From Caenorhabditis remanei (taxonomy: Eukaryota; Nematoda; Chromadorea; Rhabditida; Rhabditidae): a stretch of DNA of 64,000 nucleotides. Below, in pieces: positions 45,865-59,700 of the stretch (position 1 is the first letter of the stretch; every line of letters begins with the position of its first letter). The stretch is from positions 6,262,001-6,326,000 of the forward strand of contig NC_071332.1 of the NCBI RefSeq assembly GCF_010183535.1, in the 5' to 3' direction. The notes beneath the pieces are model-generated. The model saw only the letters and a list, made by a program, of their open reading frames with translations. It did not search any database and was not told where the DNA came from. Position numbers and translations under genes: made by a program.

Positions 45865-46254
45865 GTTAGTATTCTATCCCTGACTAAAATATCGAGGGAT
45901 TCAGGACTTTTCTCTAAAATGACAACGACATCTATTACAAAAAGCACTGTGTCCATAAATAACTCTATTCGTTTTTAGAAAAATTCGAAACTCTCTTTGT
46001 TAGAATATTCTATTTATTCGATAAGAACCATAAAGTAATATCGTGATAATAGAAAAAAACATAAGTAATGATAATTAAATAAATTAAAGTATAATTAATG
46101 ATTGAATAAAGCAAAAAATCTCTTTCACAAAGCTATAACTCTAAAGAGCAAAAAGAAAAAAGAAAAGAACCACAATTAGAGAAAATCACCGTAACAGAAA
46201 GAAGAGCACTCAAAGTAATAATAAAAAGTGAAGTTGTACCGAAAAAATTATAAA
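45865..46254. terminator. 3' UTR region of max-1 and spacer
   Basis: Very AT-rich, no frame. TTTATT at about 46,012 (AATAAA on the minus strand) lies about 240 nt past the max-1 stop and may be its poly(A) signal. Confidence 0.4.
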
Positions 46255-49200
46255 TTATTTTGAAACTTTCCAAACGAGTTTCTGACATCTAATGTATTCT
46301 GCAAGATGAAGAGTGAGTTGTTCAATTTCATTTTTTTGCATTGAGAAGGTCAGTCTTTCTTTTGGAGCTTCATCTGGATGAGATCCAGGAGTCAGGGGAC
46401 GGATTACGGTAAGCATGAAATCTTGTTGAAACTGTCCGAATGTAGAGAGACTACTGTATGGGATAGTGCGGATGACGTCCTGAAACAATTATCTCGAAAC
46501 TTGGGATTTAGAAAATTATTAACTTACAAAGTGTCTTCTATCCAACAAACTGACAGAATGATCATTGAGAGCCAAATAGATCTTTCGTTCGTTGTCAGTT
46601 CTCATCGATGCTTCATGGAGATCTGATCCAAACAATGGCCATTTGTTGAGCACTTGGAGAATCACACGGACGCATTCCTGCTCGCTCATTCCGATAAGTT
46701 CACTCCAGTTAGTATTGATTTGGAGTCTGAAAATAAGAAAATCAGTTTTTGATGAGGGAATTAGATGTTTATTGCATCATGTCAATTGCCTACCTCAGAC
46801 TCTTAATACATGCCACATCCAACATTTTCGCCGGATAAAACCTTTGACCAATAAAATCGAATTGTTGATCGGATAATGAAAGATTCGCGTCTCCAAACAC
46901 CATTTGTGCATAGAGAGCTGCCAAACTCTCGCATAATTGATTACTCAATGGTATCCTTCCATTCACAATTTCCTCGGAAGCCCTCCATACCAAAAATTGT
47001 CGTTCAATCGGAGTTTCAGTTGACTTCAGATGACTCCAATAATGTCTCATTCGAAGAGAAAGTGCTGCTGCACAATCATTCGAAACCCTTCCACGTTGAG
47101 CGTCTCTAGAATGCGTTTCCCAGGTTGATAGGGCATCACAAAGCTTCTGTTTTCCTTTCAGGAGCAAAAGACTGTGAGTGAGAGGGTCATTCATGTAGAG
47201 AGCGTATCCAGAGAGTAGAGCAGGACGCATTCCAAGTTTTAGACAAAGAGAAGAAAGACATTGACCGATTTCAGTGGATCCATCAAACTCCACAATTTGA
47301 TACTCGGAGTTCGGAAGTTTTACAGATATCGAATGAGGGAATTTCGTTCGAGTGACATCTCTTGTTAGGACAGATGTTACTTCTAAACGACTCGGTCCTT
47401 CTTGTCTTCCACCAACTCGGAGACATCGATCCAATGCACTTTCACAGAATATTGCCATTCGAGTTTCGTCAGATTCGTTTCTAAAAATATATACGTTGTG
47501 ACCTAGTAACTATTGGACAAACAACTTACGGTAGATCAACCCATCTTGAAATGTGTTTCTTCAAAAGCCACAATAAAGAATATTGCTTTGGAAGAAACAA
47601 TGGAATCGTCAAAGCCAACAGTTTCCATCCTTGAAGTCCAAATGGCATAGATCCACTCGTCATTTTAATAAGCTGAGAGTATACTTCATTTCTCAAATAC
47701 TCTTGTTGAACGGCAGTTGACAGTATATTCTGAGCCAGGTCAATATGGTATTGAGTAGCTTGAGGACGCATCAAGACTGATACAAATAGTTGGCAGGCTC
47801 TTGCTATCTCCAGAGTCTTCTTCCGCTCGCTTGGATCTACCGAAGTCATTGTGTCTTTTGGTATCTCTTCGCCAGATGTAAATAGAAGATCTTTCCAAAG
47901 TGGGGAATCATTTCCGACATTTTCAGCCATCATTCTCTGCACAAGAATCTCAAAAGTAGTTCCACAGAGAGCAGCAGATCCACTTGCAGACTTCAAGAAG
48001 TACAACCATTTCTCCTTGTCTTCAGAAGTTCGTAAAATCAAATAAACAGGGTCCGCATTCGCAATCTGGACACACAGACTATCATTATTCTTCCTCTGAT
48101 TCGGATGATCTTTTGTCGTCTCCAATTGTTCATCACTGCTTCCAGAATACTCTTCAGTTCCATTCTGTTTCTCACTTATCTGGGCTCCTTGTAAACACAA
48201 AAATCCATTCGGAACCAAGTCATTGGAATTCTTGAAGAACATCAATTTCTGATTAACCAACGCGGCGAACACTTTTTTCGAGAGTCCACACTTGACACGT
48301 GTCATCCAGCCACTTATCGAGGCGTCAATTGGTGTCACTCGACTCGCCATTTCTCGAAGTGTTGTGGCTGAAAAATGTACAACTCAAGAATATAACTTTG
48401 AGATTTAAAAAGGTACCTTTGATAGCAGCTGTTAGAATAGTGACCCAGTCGTGTGTTGTCTTCTCACTTTCCGTCATAAAATTCATCTTGTCAGTAGCAG
48501 TAACCAATTGGAATGCATAGGCAGCTCCTTGTTGTTCAATTTTCGAAACAGAACGAATATCGGCAATGTTGATTTTTGTGACGGGTTCTTCATCTCGATT
48601 TCCATGTTTCTGTAAGTATTGGAATGATGAAATGTCCACTTCAAAAATATAACTAACCCGATAAAAACTAATATGTCCATTTTTGAATATCACATATCTC
48701 CTCTTCAACGATTTTATTCGACTATCCGTTAAATGTGTCCAATATCCAGCCTTCTCCATCGTCTCCCTGGATGGAATCAAGGATGTTCGAGAGTTTGGTG
48801 TGCCAGCAGAATATCTCGCAGATGCATCCGGTGGGGTATAATAATCACTTCCTAGACATAAATCTCTAATCGCGTAGGCAGTCCCATCCTCATAAGAATG
48901 ATGAGATGGTACTCGTGGAGAGGAGTTTCTGGATAACTTCGACGACTTCCTGGATCCAGGTGATTCTGTCCTGTTATTCGATGAAATTCTCGAAACGTCA
49001 GAAACATGATAAGGAGAAACAGATGGTCCAGTTGATGTTCCTTCAGAATCCGCTCCATCCACAACAGACAAACATTTCTCGGCTGCTTGAATCAATCGTG
49101 CCTCCCAATGTCTCGGTTGGTGGGATGGAAGAGCAGGTAAGAACTCTTTTTCAACGGATCGATGCTTCACAATTTCAGAATACACTACTTTGTCATCTTT

Positions 49201-52200
49201 GATAGCAACGAACTCGTGAAGATTCACATAATCCGCGTATTTCTCGTTCTCATTCCTAATTCCTTCTTCAGCTCTCTCGAATGAAGACTCTTCAATGTCA
49301 TATTCATAGTCCTCTGCGTATGAATTCAAACTGTCTCGTTCCGTCTGAAAATCCTATTTTCAGATTTGTACCAATAATTTCAGTTTGACTTACAGTTGTC
49401 TGATGAACCCTCCTAGGCAAAGGCATCGGTTTCGCCTCGTCTTCACAAGGCGATGATTCTGATGTGGAAGACCCTTGAGACGTGTTTTTCAACATGGTTC
49501 GGTCTGGAGAGAAGGAATGAATGTTTATATTTTTCTCAAAAACTCACTGGCTTTCCGTTGAACTCTGGGAGTGCATTCCGATATGCTTACACTCATTTGT
49601 TTCCGATCCGTATCATCAGAAGTAAGTCCACTGTCATCTGATGTTCGGTTTTCGTCACGTAGGACCGGCAGAGTGCCCTGAAATGTTTTAAAGTGATCGT
49701 CCAAGATTCGAAAAATTATTTTGCTAGAGAACGTTTACTGGGAGTAAAAACTCACCGTGATACTTCTGCTCATTTCCATTTCTGCTTTGATCTTTCTTGA
49801 TTTTTCCGTAAAACTTCGAAGCATTTGTAACTGCGTTGTACACCGCAAGTTTTGAGCCCGAAGTCGTTCGTTTTGATCCTCGAGCTGCAATAAAAACTAT
49901 GAGAAAAGTATAGATGAAATGAAACAAGAAATGAGATACTCCAGAGGTGCCGACAACGACCTCGAACGATTAATTATCAAGCAGGTGTGTGTATCTTTTC
50001 TTGATATTTTCAACTCTCTCGGATAACTGGGTCGAATGCCCCACACAGAAAAACGGATGATTGACGAAAAATGTGGTAGTGGTGGTGGTGGCACAAGGGA
50101 GTCGAGGTCTCTGGGAGCAAAGGGAAACGAAGACGGAAAACCATTTGTCAAGATGCCCAAAGTTTAGAAAGAGAGTAGGGAAAAGAGAAAAGGATGGAGC
50201 TAACATTCCTTCTCTCATTTTTGCATTTTTTGTTTGACGACGAAGAAGAAGAAGGGATTCTGATGCATGGATTAGGCCAGTCGAAAAGAAAAAAGAACAG
50301 AACTGGAAGAGGGAGATGAGTTCTCATCACGGATTTTTTGCTTCTAAGAAATGAAGGAACGAAGAAAAATGAGTTTCAGTTTTGACGGTGGGTGTTGGTA
50401 TTGGATTAGTATGAAATGGAGTAGCGGATTAGAATGTCAAAGAAGAGTACAGTACGGGTTGGATGCGGAGTGAAAAAGTATTAGAAGGATATTTTTCTAC
50501 CTAAATGAATTTTGAATAACAAATTCCAGGTGCTGAAATATATTCAGTCTATAATAAAAGTAATACGAGAAGTACTGTAGTCGCCGGCACAAATTCAAAA
50601 TTGATATCAACGCAAAAATGGAAAACACAAAAAATCTAGGCTCGAACTACGGAAGATGCTAAAAAAGACAATAAAGTCTGCACAGTTCCCAAACATTTTC
50701 CCACAACTTCGCATCAAGAATCTTAAACCTAGACTACCTATCCCAAGTTCAAATACCTCAACGAAATCTCTCATATCCTTATGATAACAACCACACCCAT
50801 CATCCATCAAATAAGTTTCCAACCTAGTAAGAAGAACAAAAGAAAAGTAGTTTTTGGGAATATATCCTTCGAAACAAAAAATCAGACGAGATGGTGACAG
50901 GAAATGGCGAAAAAATACATAAACACATCTAGAATGGCCGCCGGCTGATGCTGGACACACGGACAACGCCATGAAATTTTTTATCGGTTTCCTTCTTCAT
51001 TTTCTTATTCTCGTCATCTGTTGAAAAAAGAACGAAAAAGAAAAAAAGATGAAAATGAAGAAGATGCAACACCGAAATTTCATAAACCCTTCTTCTTTCT
51101 GGGCAACCATATCCACATACATTTACATAGTCTCTCCCCTTCCCAAATGTTGTTTAGCGTGTTTTATCGTAATTAGTGGAGACAAAATTTGTGGGCGTGT
51201 CTTGAGAGTAGTACGGGATGTGATCCGGGGGCCCCAGTAAAAAAGAAAAAGGGGAGGTCGTTTCCGAAAGAAGCCGCGGCATGAAAAATGAGGAGAGTGG
51301 GTTCCGAATTAGAAGAAGAAGAAGGGGAAGAGTTAAAACATACATGGAAGACAAAAAAGACGCAGAGAACATACAATTGACAAATTGAATTGATGGGGTA
51401 GTAGAGGGTAGATTCTCTTTGCCTTGAAATGGAAAATTGGAAAATTGGAAGAAACGGACCACCGGCAGAAAAAAAGAGATGTCATTAATAATGTTGGTTG
51501 GGAGGAGAAAGAAAGTTGGAGGAAGGATGGATCAAGCTTTTCAGTGGGTTGTTTCTATGGGAAGCCCGGACATATGTAGGTCTGGTGAGAATCAGATATA
51601 TTAAGCATGTAACAACATTCAAAAACTGATCAATCTGAAATTCTGAATGCTGGAAACGGGTGAATTAGAGAAGCTTTCGGAATTCCTGACTGTGGTGTAA
51701 GAATAATTTTTAATCCGGAGCCCAGATCAGTTCAGAATGGGCAGCAAAACTCCAGAAAGAAAACGACACAAGTTGTGAAAAGTGAAAGTTTTAGATTTTA
51801 TGTTTCAGAAAAATGAAAAAAAAAAAGATTTTCAGTATCGTGCACTCCCGTTGCATAACATCTCGATTCTGGAATTCCGTAATAGCCTATTATTTTGATC
51901 TCGTGAGCCCATGTAGCTCATTCAATTCTTATTTTTCAGACAGAGCTTCACAAGAATTTCCAATCAACGGTCACAAAAAAGATAATATAAATTAAATTAA
52001 ATTAAAATAAATAAATTAAATTAAATTGAAAGATGAGAACATCATCTAGGATATGTAGGTCTGATTCAGAACTGTTCAAATTTGGTAAAGCGTTCAGAAA
52101 TGGAAATTTTCCAAAGTTTTGAACTCTTCCCAATCCATTCGAATGAGCTAGTAAACGGTAAACTCTCCAAAAAGTGCAAATTACCTATTCAAATTACAGA

Positions 52201-55200
52201 AATGATCAAACAGATCAACAAAGAGCTCCGATAGCTAGCAACCATACATGTCATTTAAATAGTTGTTGATCGAATGAGACAATTAGAGAGCACGATTTGA
52301 AAAGTTGAGACCACTTACATACAAACCATTCAAAACTCAAAAGTAATACTTGTCAGACATTACTGACCTCTTCTCACAATCTGTCACTTTAGTTTTTGCA
52401 GAAACTAGTCGACCAAAAAAGAAAAGAAAAAAGCTGTTTCGGAACCAATAAAATGTTGCATTTCATCTCTCTAGAGATGTTTGGAGACAACTCTCTCTCC
52501 TATTTGAAATGCATAAGAAAACCAGAAAGAGAGAGCAAAATGACGAGATGAGGCAAATGAAAGCTTCGAGACTTATATTCACAACTGCATAGTAATTGCG
52601 AAATTAATGAGAATAAGAGTATAGAATATGACGGATGAGATGATGGTGAACACTTGAAAGTGCGCGAGAAAGAGATTTAGATGAGAAAGTAATTGGATTC
52701 AGAAAGTGAGTGAAAACGGGAAGAAAAGAGAAGAAAAGGAGAGAGACTCACGTCACACCGGAAACAGATGTTATCTCACTTTATAATTGATTCGAACGTC
52801 ACTGATAAGATGATTTTGATAGAGAGAAAAAGATGTGCGGTAAAAATTGAAGAACGGGTGAAGCCTTTCAGTATTTCAACTGAAATTTTACTAGCAATGA
52901 GTGATATTAGCAACTGCGCTCTACCGAAGTCTTTTAGTTTCAATGGAGCGCGTTTGCAAAGGCAGCGCCGCCTAATAAGAACGTTATCTAATATTAAGGT
53001 CTCGAAATGTCTAAATGAAAGTTTTTTTCGAAAAACTAGAACGGTACAGTGCCAATTTCTGACAAAACATTGTGAAAACAACAAAGTGAGCAGTGAGCTC
53101 AATCGAGTCCAAGTTGGGAAATCTATCAAAAAATTTGAATTTCGTACTCCCGAGGTTCTTTCGAGTGCGTTTGCTTTATATCTATTTATGAAATTTTCGC
53201 AGTGCGATTTACTCAAATTTTCCGGTAATAAAACTAGCGGCCTGCTTCATCCCTCAACTTTCTAAAAACTTTTTTTGTTTTATTCGAAATTATGTCCCAA
53301 ATGAAAACTACAAATGGAACACGTTTGGAAGCAGAGAACGTCTTCTTCTTCTTTTAAAATGAAGTCGTCGCTTTTCTGTTAGTCGTGACAAATGAAACGG
53401 CAACAAAAATTTGATTAATGAGGCGAACGAATGCTTTTTTGCATTTCTCAATTTCGTCGTCGCAATATGTATACAGTTGGACATAGAAAACGGAAATGAA
53501 GGGGATTGAAAAAAGGATTGAGAGCACCTGTTTCGTAGTGCGCACTCCTCTGAATTCACTGAATTCCCACCGGGTAAAAGAGCGAGGTGACCAGATGTGC
53601 CAGCCTCCTTTAGCACAGTTTTATGGGCAAGTTGCGGTGTCTGCGCAACTAGGATTCACTATTCGAAATGAACTGAGTGAGGAGGGAAGATTGATGGCAG
53701 AAGAGGGGGGAGAAATTTGAAAGAAATCTGAGATGATTTCAAAGTGAACACACTTCTGATTGAAGTGGTTGAAAGTGAGAAAGAAGAGCGTCTTCTAGAG
53801 TTTCCTCTACCCCAAAACTATAGGTTCGCTGACATGCCATAGGACAGACAGACATAAAAGCAAAAAGCCCCAAAAAAGAAGGGGGAGATTTGTGGCAGCG
53901 ATATACTTGCGAATTCGAGCGTACACACTCTCACAAAATACATGCATTTCGGATAGTAGTTCCGAATTTTTTTGGTGGTTCGGTGGAGTTATAGAAGGAG
54001 AAGATAAATGCACAAAGTGATAAATTTGAATTTTTAGAATTTAAAGGCGGATTTTAGGCGAAAGTGCAGCTAGAAAATTTAAAGATTAATAAGAGAAATG
54101 TGTACTTTTTTTGGGCAAGGATTGGGTATGGGTTGGGAAAAGTTTGAACAACACTCGTGTAAGTCTCAAACAATCAGTCTGAAATAAGAAAGACTGCAAA
54201 AACTTTGAACAGGTCTTGGGCACAATGCGGGAAAGTCTTGAGCAAATCTTGGTTATGATTTGTACAAAATTTAAACCTGGTTTAGAAAGTTCTGCTCGAA
54301 TTTTAATGCAGTATCGAAGGCTTCTTGGGGCAGTTTTAGACAGCTCAAGACAGAAACTAAACACGTTTCGGTCCAAGGCTCGAGCAAATCTAGGGCATGC
54401 TCCGAGCAAGTCTTCAAGATAAACCCGACAAGAAATTGACAATCTTCAAACATGATTCGGAACTAGAAAAAATTACAACCTACGAAAATTTACCTACAAA
54501 AAATTGTTCTCACCAGAACCAACCGAACTGCACCACTATAAAGTAAATAAACAAAAAGGGAGAAAATAAAAACGAACTGCTCATTCATTCACACACAACC
54601 AACCCATCCGACAAAATGAATTCTGAATTCTGAATTACAAATGGATTTGGGTGGGATGAAGAAGAACCGGGAGGAGAAACAACTATACAATTGTGAAGTA
54701 CTAACTACTAGTAGCTAATTGACCAGTTTTTACTTTCTCCTAATAACCGTAATCTTCTCAGAATCCTTCTTGATAACGGATACTACATAGAAAAAGCAAG
54801 AAAAAAACATTTGAAAGTGGAGAGAAGGGAACAAAGGTGGTGATCGAGAGACCAGAAGACAAGAGGTGTCAATGAAGATAAATGTGAAAACATCAGAGAA
54901 TGTAGGTTTTTGGAGGACACTTCGAGGTGAACAATGATACTTTGTGGGTGGTTTTTGGGGAGGTATCAAGGCGCCAAATTTTGAATTTGAAATATTTGTT
55001 TTCGAAGAAAGTGAATAAGACATTGGCAGTTAACAAATGCACACGCATTCACGAAAAGACTCCTACGGGAATTCGGGGGTTCAGAATGCATCCAACCCAA
55101 GTCAAGTGAAGTCAAAAATCAACCATCCGTCACTCATTCATTATGCAAATTTCTATTCTTTCGAGCTCTCAACTTCTATTTCTTTTAAGGATTCAAGTTA

Positions 55201-56744
55201 GATACAAAGAGAACGGAAAAGTAGTTTTTTGAGGTTAAGTCTCTTTTCTAGCAATAAGAAAAAGAAAGGAAGGAAGGGAGACGTCAAGAAATATTGTCAG
55301 GAAGGAAGGGAAAAGGTAACCCGATACATGAAGGTACCAACATGTGTGCTTCTATGTATGTGTGTGCATTTACATTGTTTGAGGAGAGCTCATTCATAAT
55401 TTTTGGCCTCAAATATGTGTCGTTGTTGCAGATTTGGATTTGGAAGCTGGGAATTTTACAGTGTTCTGACGCAGGTGCACCTAGGCTGACGCGTCATCGG
55501 CACCGGCACATGTTGACACCTCGATTAGTGTAAAAATAGTAATATGAAGGATATGAAAAACTAGAAAAAACACTAATTCACATCAAACATTTCCCATCTT
55601 TTCCTTAACATCTGGAGCAACTTTTTTCACGCAAAAACATATCAAAAACGGAAGAACTAGATATTGAAAATGGAGATACATACACGCACATTATCATTTG
55701 AATTCGAATACATTTAGGTAGAGAGAGAATGAGAACACAAAGAGAGATGTGTTGGAATATAAAAAGAGAGGGATGTTGGATGATACAAGAATAGCTAATA
55801 CGGACTAATATTGTTCATTTATTATGAGTTGTTGACCCGACTCTCCGGTGTGTTCTTTTTTGTCTATTCTACTATTTCAGACTGAAAACAAAATGAAATT
55901 TAGAGAGTAGTTTATTTAGTTAGCTGGAAACAAATAAGAGGAAGCAGTAAAATTTAAATTTTCTGTGAAAACGTTAAAATTAGGAAATATATTTTCGGTG
56001 AATCAGAACTGACTAATTTTGATAACAAACAACATTTTATCAGTTTGAATCACAATTTGATAAAAAACTGCAGCGATGCACCTTTCTAAAATTTTGAAGC
56101 AAAACAAAATTTCTCAGAAATTTGACTCAAACTGCTTAAAAACTTGGAAAATCGAAAAATGTGAATTTACAGGAAAAAAGGTCATTACTGTACTCAAACT
56201 AAACGCTGTGAGATTAAAATTTCGTGGCAATGCATCATTTTTTTGAAAATTTAACACAAATTTTTAGAAATTTTGATCGATGATCCCGGTCGACTAAAAA
56301 TTTAGACGGTGTACCATTTCAAAAATCCAAAAGACCACTCTGATTTAACCATTTCGTGGTATCTCGACAAGAAAAATGACTGTGACTGTAGCCGTTCCCT
56401 GTATTTTTACACCAAAATTGGGCAAAATATACTTCAGATCACTACCTACCAAAATTAAATACCGGTCCTCACCGAGAAACTTTTTAATTCACCTTTCCAC
56501 CCAACCTAAACATACCTACCAAAAATGACAAAACAGACATAAACTACACAAAACTGTGTCGAATTCCCGAAATTCCAGAAATCCTACCTTCCAAATAATC
56601 CGATTAACATATTTTCATATTTGGAGAATTGATTGAACTCACCTCTTTCATTCTCTTCGTAACCCATAATCGTATTCTCGATGATTTCGCTAATAACTCC
56701 TCGTCCTCTGGTGATCTTAATGGCGACGGACTCGAGTCGCTCAT
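46255..56744 (-). CDS. max-1: MAX-1: PH-PH-MyTH4-FERM protein of axon guidance, ten exons, 1,099 aa
   Basis: Exons on the minus strand: 56,643-56,744, 49,756-49,884, 49,548-49,677, 49,394-49,503, 48,658-49,344, 48,417-48,609, 47,530-48,367, 46,794-47,480, 46,528-46,726, 46,255-46,479 (3,300 nt). Order of parts: coiled coil (about 33-75, LEDQNERLRAQNLRCTTQLQ), Ser-rich linker, PH1 (about 350-450, KSLKRRYVIFKNGHISFYR), PH2 (about 460-580, GWMTRVKCGLSKKVFAALV), MyTH4 (about 610-730, MTSGSMPFGLQGWKLLAL) and FERM (about 740-1,095). The C. elegans protein acts in motor neurons with UNC-5 in netrin-mediated axon repulsion; vertebrate relatives are PLEKHH proteins. A TTTTCAG acceptor lies 2 nt before the ATG, fitting SL1 trans-splicing. 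The first intron is 6.76 kb and probably regulatory. Confidence 0.93.
52768..53265 (+). other. Orphan 165-codon ORF inside max-1 intron 1
   Basis: The longest unexplained frame of the intron, MLSHFIIDSNVTDKM to SGLLHPSTF, with an overlapping antisense frame of 146 codons. It has no signal peptide, TM segment, low-complexity bias or recognised domain. The sequence ggagcgcgtttgcaa at about 52,946 resembles a motif common in Caenorhabditis interspersed repeats, so this may be a decayed element rather than a nested gene. Confidence 0.2.
54110..54420. repeat. Degenerate short tandem repeats
   Basis: Repeated variants of agtcttgagcaaatcttgg and tcgagcaaatctagggcatg occur through this block with drifting spacing. 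The frame on either strand is incidental. Confidence 0.5.
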
Positions 56745-59700
56745 TTCTGAAAATTGTGAATTTCAGTACGAAATTTTGTTTCGGGTAGTGCATAAACGAG
56801 AAACGAAGATAATTGTTTGAGAGAGAAGCCGATTTAGAGAGAAAAACGAAAATGGAGGAAAAAAGAGTTGAAGGATAAGTGGCTTTTATGTCAGTTCTTT
56901 TCTTCTTCTCTTCCAAAATAAAAGTTCAAATTGAAGAAAGAGAATATAAAGAAGAAGGAAGTTGTAGTAAAAGTAGTTGTAATGAAATACGATGTCCATC
57001 TTTTGACCACTCCCCCTCCCACCCATTTTCGAATCGAAAAGCTATGTATTAGCATCAAATTGCGCGATTTTGGAGCTGGAGACTCCCCCCTTCTCTCTGT
57101 TATTCTCCTCCCGTTTTCTTCTATTCTTCGTCCCAGTTTTCTTCCCTTCTCTCCCACTCAAACCACTTGCATAATTTGTGTCTTCTTGTATCTCTTCACC
57201 AAATCTATTGCACAATGTTCCCTTCCAGAGAAGGCGAAGAAGCAAAGATCGGAGATGAGAGATAAGGGAAAGTTTTAAATATTTGGGATGGGATGGGTGG
57301 GCTTCCGAGTTTTGGGATTTGAGTAGAGGTTAGATGTAGAAATTGAATTGTGAGCGCAAATTTAGCAAATAGAAAATCAGTTTGGCAGAAAAATTACTGA
57401 GAAAAAGTAGGATCTCACAGTCTGAATCCTAAAAATAAATCAGAACTTTAAGATGACTATTAGTCAAGAAAGGTAAGGTGTGCAAATGACAAAAATGAAA
57501 ACGTGCCTAAATTTCGAAGGTTGAAGTACAAAATTTGCCATTTTTTCACATTTTTAGGTCGAAAATCTTTTGAAAACTAACCAAAAACACTGGAAACGTT
57601 AGAAAGTTTTCAAAAATCATGGTCTGAAGAAAATGAGTTTCTGAGCTTCAAAAATAGAAAATTCCGAATTTTTGGGAAAATTAAATTGCAGACAATAAGA
57701 AAAACTTCTAATATTGAATTTAACAAAAAAGAAGCTATAAAAACAATTCCAACGGATTAAAAATCATCGAAAATTTGGAGGGATGTAACTCAAACTTTGT
57801 TTAAAAAAATTCAAAGTTGGAAGCACTTAATCCTAAAAAAAATAGAAAAAGGCGTGAAACAAGTTTTCAGAAAAACCTAGATTCCGTGTCACCCTTGTTC
57901 AAAACCAAGTTAGAGCTCAGATATTCCAGATTGCTTTAAAAAACGTAAACTAGAGTAAAAAAGTAGCCCTCCAATACCAAAAAGGCTCTTGGACTGACTA
58001 CACGGCATTTGTGTGTTTTCTCCTCTTCTTTATAATCAGATAACGAACAAATTTCGCAACATAAACCCTTTCTCTCCTTTTTGTGGGGAAACCCTCCCGT
58101 ATCAGAAAAGTAAAATAAGAAGCGGATGACCTTGTTTCTTTTTCGGCTCATGAGCTCTTCTTTTGACGACGAGAAGTCTACCAAAGAGAAGGAAACGGGA
58201 CGACGAAGAAGGCGGTGGGAAGAGGACGATGAGCGCAAGAAATTAATTTTGAGAAGCCGGGAGGAGAGGCAATGGAAGAAGAAGAAGTAAAGGAAACGAT
58301 GGAGAGAAGGCATTGATGGAGACACTGACGGGGACCCCCCGAGTCCCGGGGCTTCGAACCAACGGAAACGAGAAAGAGATCATTAACGAGTGGAAGAAGA
58401 AGAAGAAAATAAGGTTGGAAGAGACCACCGGAAGGTTTTTGGAGCGGAGAGGAGGGAAGAAAAATGACCGATAAGTATTTGATGGACAGAAAATGAGTTG
58501 TGGGTCTGTTTGGAGGAGAGGAAATGATATTCATGAGATTTCTGCAGTGACAGGACACCGGACTTTGAGAAAAATGAGCAGACTTTTGGCAATGAGAATG
58601 AGAAAAACATTCAATAAATTCACTTTACTTTTGTGGTCTGCATTTGACAAAACATCAGTCACCGCGAAAAACTTAATTTACATATGGTATGTACTTGAAA
58701 ACAACACCGGTTTTTGTGTGATATGTTTCTGTTGATCAGCAAGACAAGACTACAAAAAATACAGATTATTTCAGTGATGTCAGTTAAAAAAGTGGGTTAA
58801 ACCAGAAAGAGTTTCAGAGCTATTTGGTTTGGTTCAGAGGCAACATTTATATTTTCAAGTGATCTCGAGATTTTTGATTATGAAAAGTCCCTTTTTTCCA
58901 GATTTATCCTATAGAAACCAAGAATCTGGGCGATATTTAACCTGGAACCACTTCTCTGGTCTAGTACTATGTCACTCAAGATTTATATATCTGGAAAACT
59001 GAAGACGCTAGGATTCTGAATCTGTTTTCAAATTTCACTGAAGAATCAAAATACATGGATTTTCATCAGAAGATCCCCCAAGGTCGTTTGGAAAATTTAT
59101 AAGTTTAAGAACTGATTCAGAATCCACTCGAAACGTTTTCGGACTACGTGAGGATCTAGAAATAGAATTCCAGGAAAACCACGTTAAGAAAAAAACTCGT
59201 CGACTTTACGACCACCCTGATGTCTTTTGCACTTCCAACAACAAAACAACAATTGAATTTAACCTCCGAGACCAGACCAGAAAAATTGTCTTTTTTCCTT
59301 CCGGTGACTTCAAAGAATAAGAAAAAAAAACACAACAAGAGAAAGCAGAAAATGTTGCAAGTTTTCACCAGAAAAGATTGTGTTTTCGAAAGGAATAAAT
59401 GTACGTTTCGTGTCAAAATGCAATAAAAAAGATGAAGTTCGTGTGCTCAGAAAGGAGGAAAAGAAGACGTTTTTGAGGAGTCTCAAAGGCAAGAATGAAA
59501 CAGATGAGATGACAAAAAGTCTTGTTTCGTGGCACTGATGGGGCACGCAAGTTCAAAAAAAAAGAAGAAGAAGGAGGAGTCCCTTGACTCTTCACTCTCA
59601 TCGAAAGATCAAAATGTCATGATTTGACATTTCGAGAGGGATTAGTGAATAGTTGTAGTAGAAGTAAAAGTTGCCATAGTACAGTAATCCCTTTATGAGA

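Larger units (their letters stand above)
49885..56642. other. 6.76-kb first intron of max-1
   Basis: Mostly AT-rich sequence with low-complexity frames on both strands. It contains an AATTA-type simple repeat at about 51,988-52,028, a 500-bp block open on both strands (52,768-53,265) and degenerate tandem repeats at 54,110-54,420. No coding exon of max-1 with fitting phase was found inside. Long first introns in neuronal Caenorhabditis genes often hold enhancers or alternative promoters; that is inference. Confidence 0.5.

Noticed and set aside
53308..53616. 102-codon minus-strand ORF in max-1 intron 1
   Set aside because: Low information, overlapping frames, no phase-compatible splice sites with max-1.
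57936..58610. Cluster of minus-strand ORFs upstream of max-1
   Set aside because: They read a GAAGAA-rich tract; Ser/Leu/Phe-rich products with no domain.
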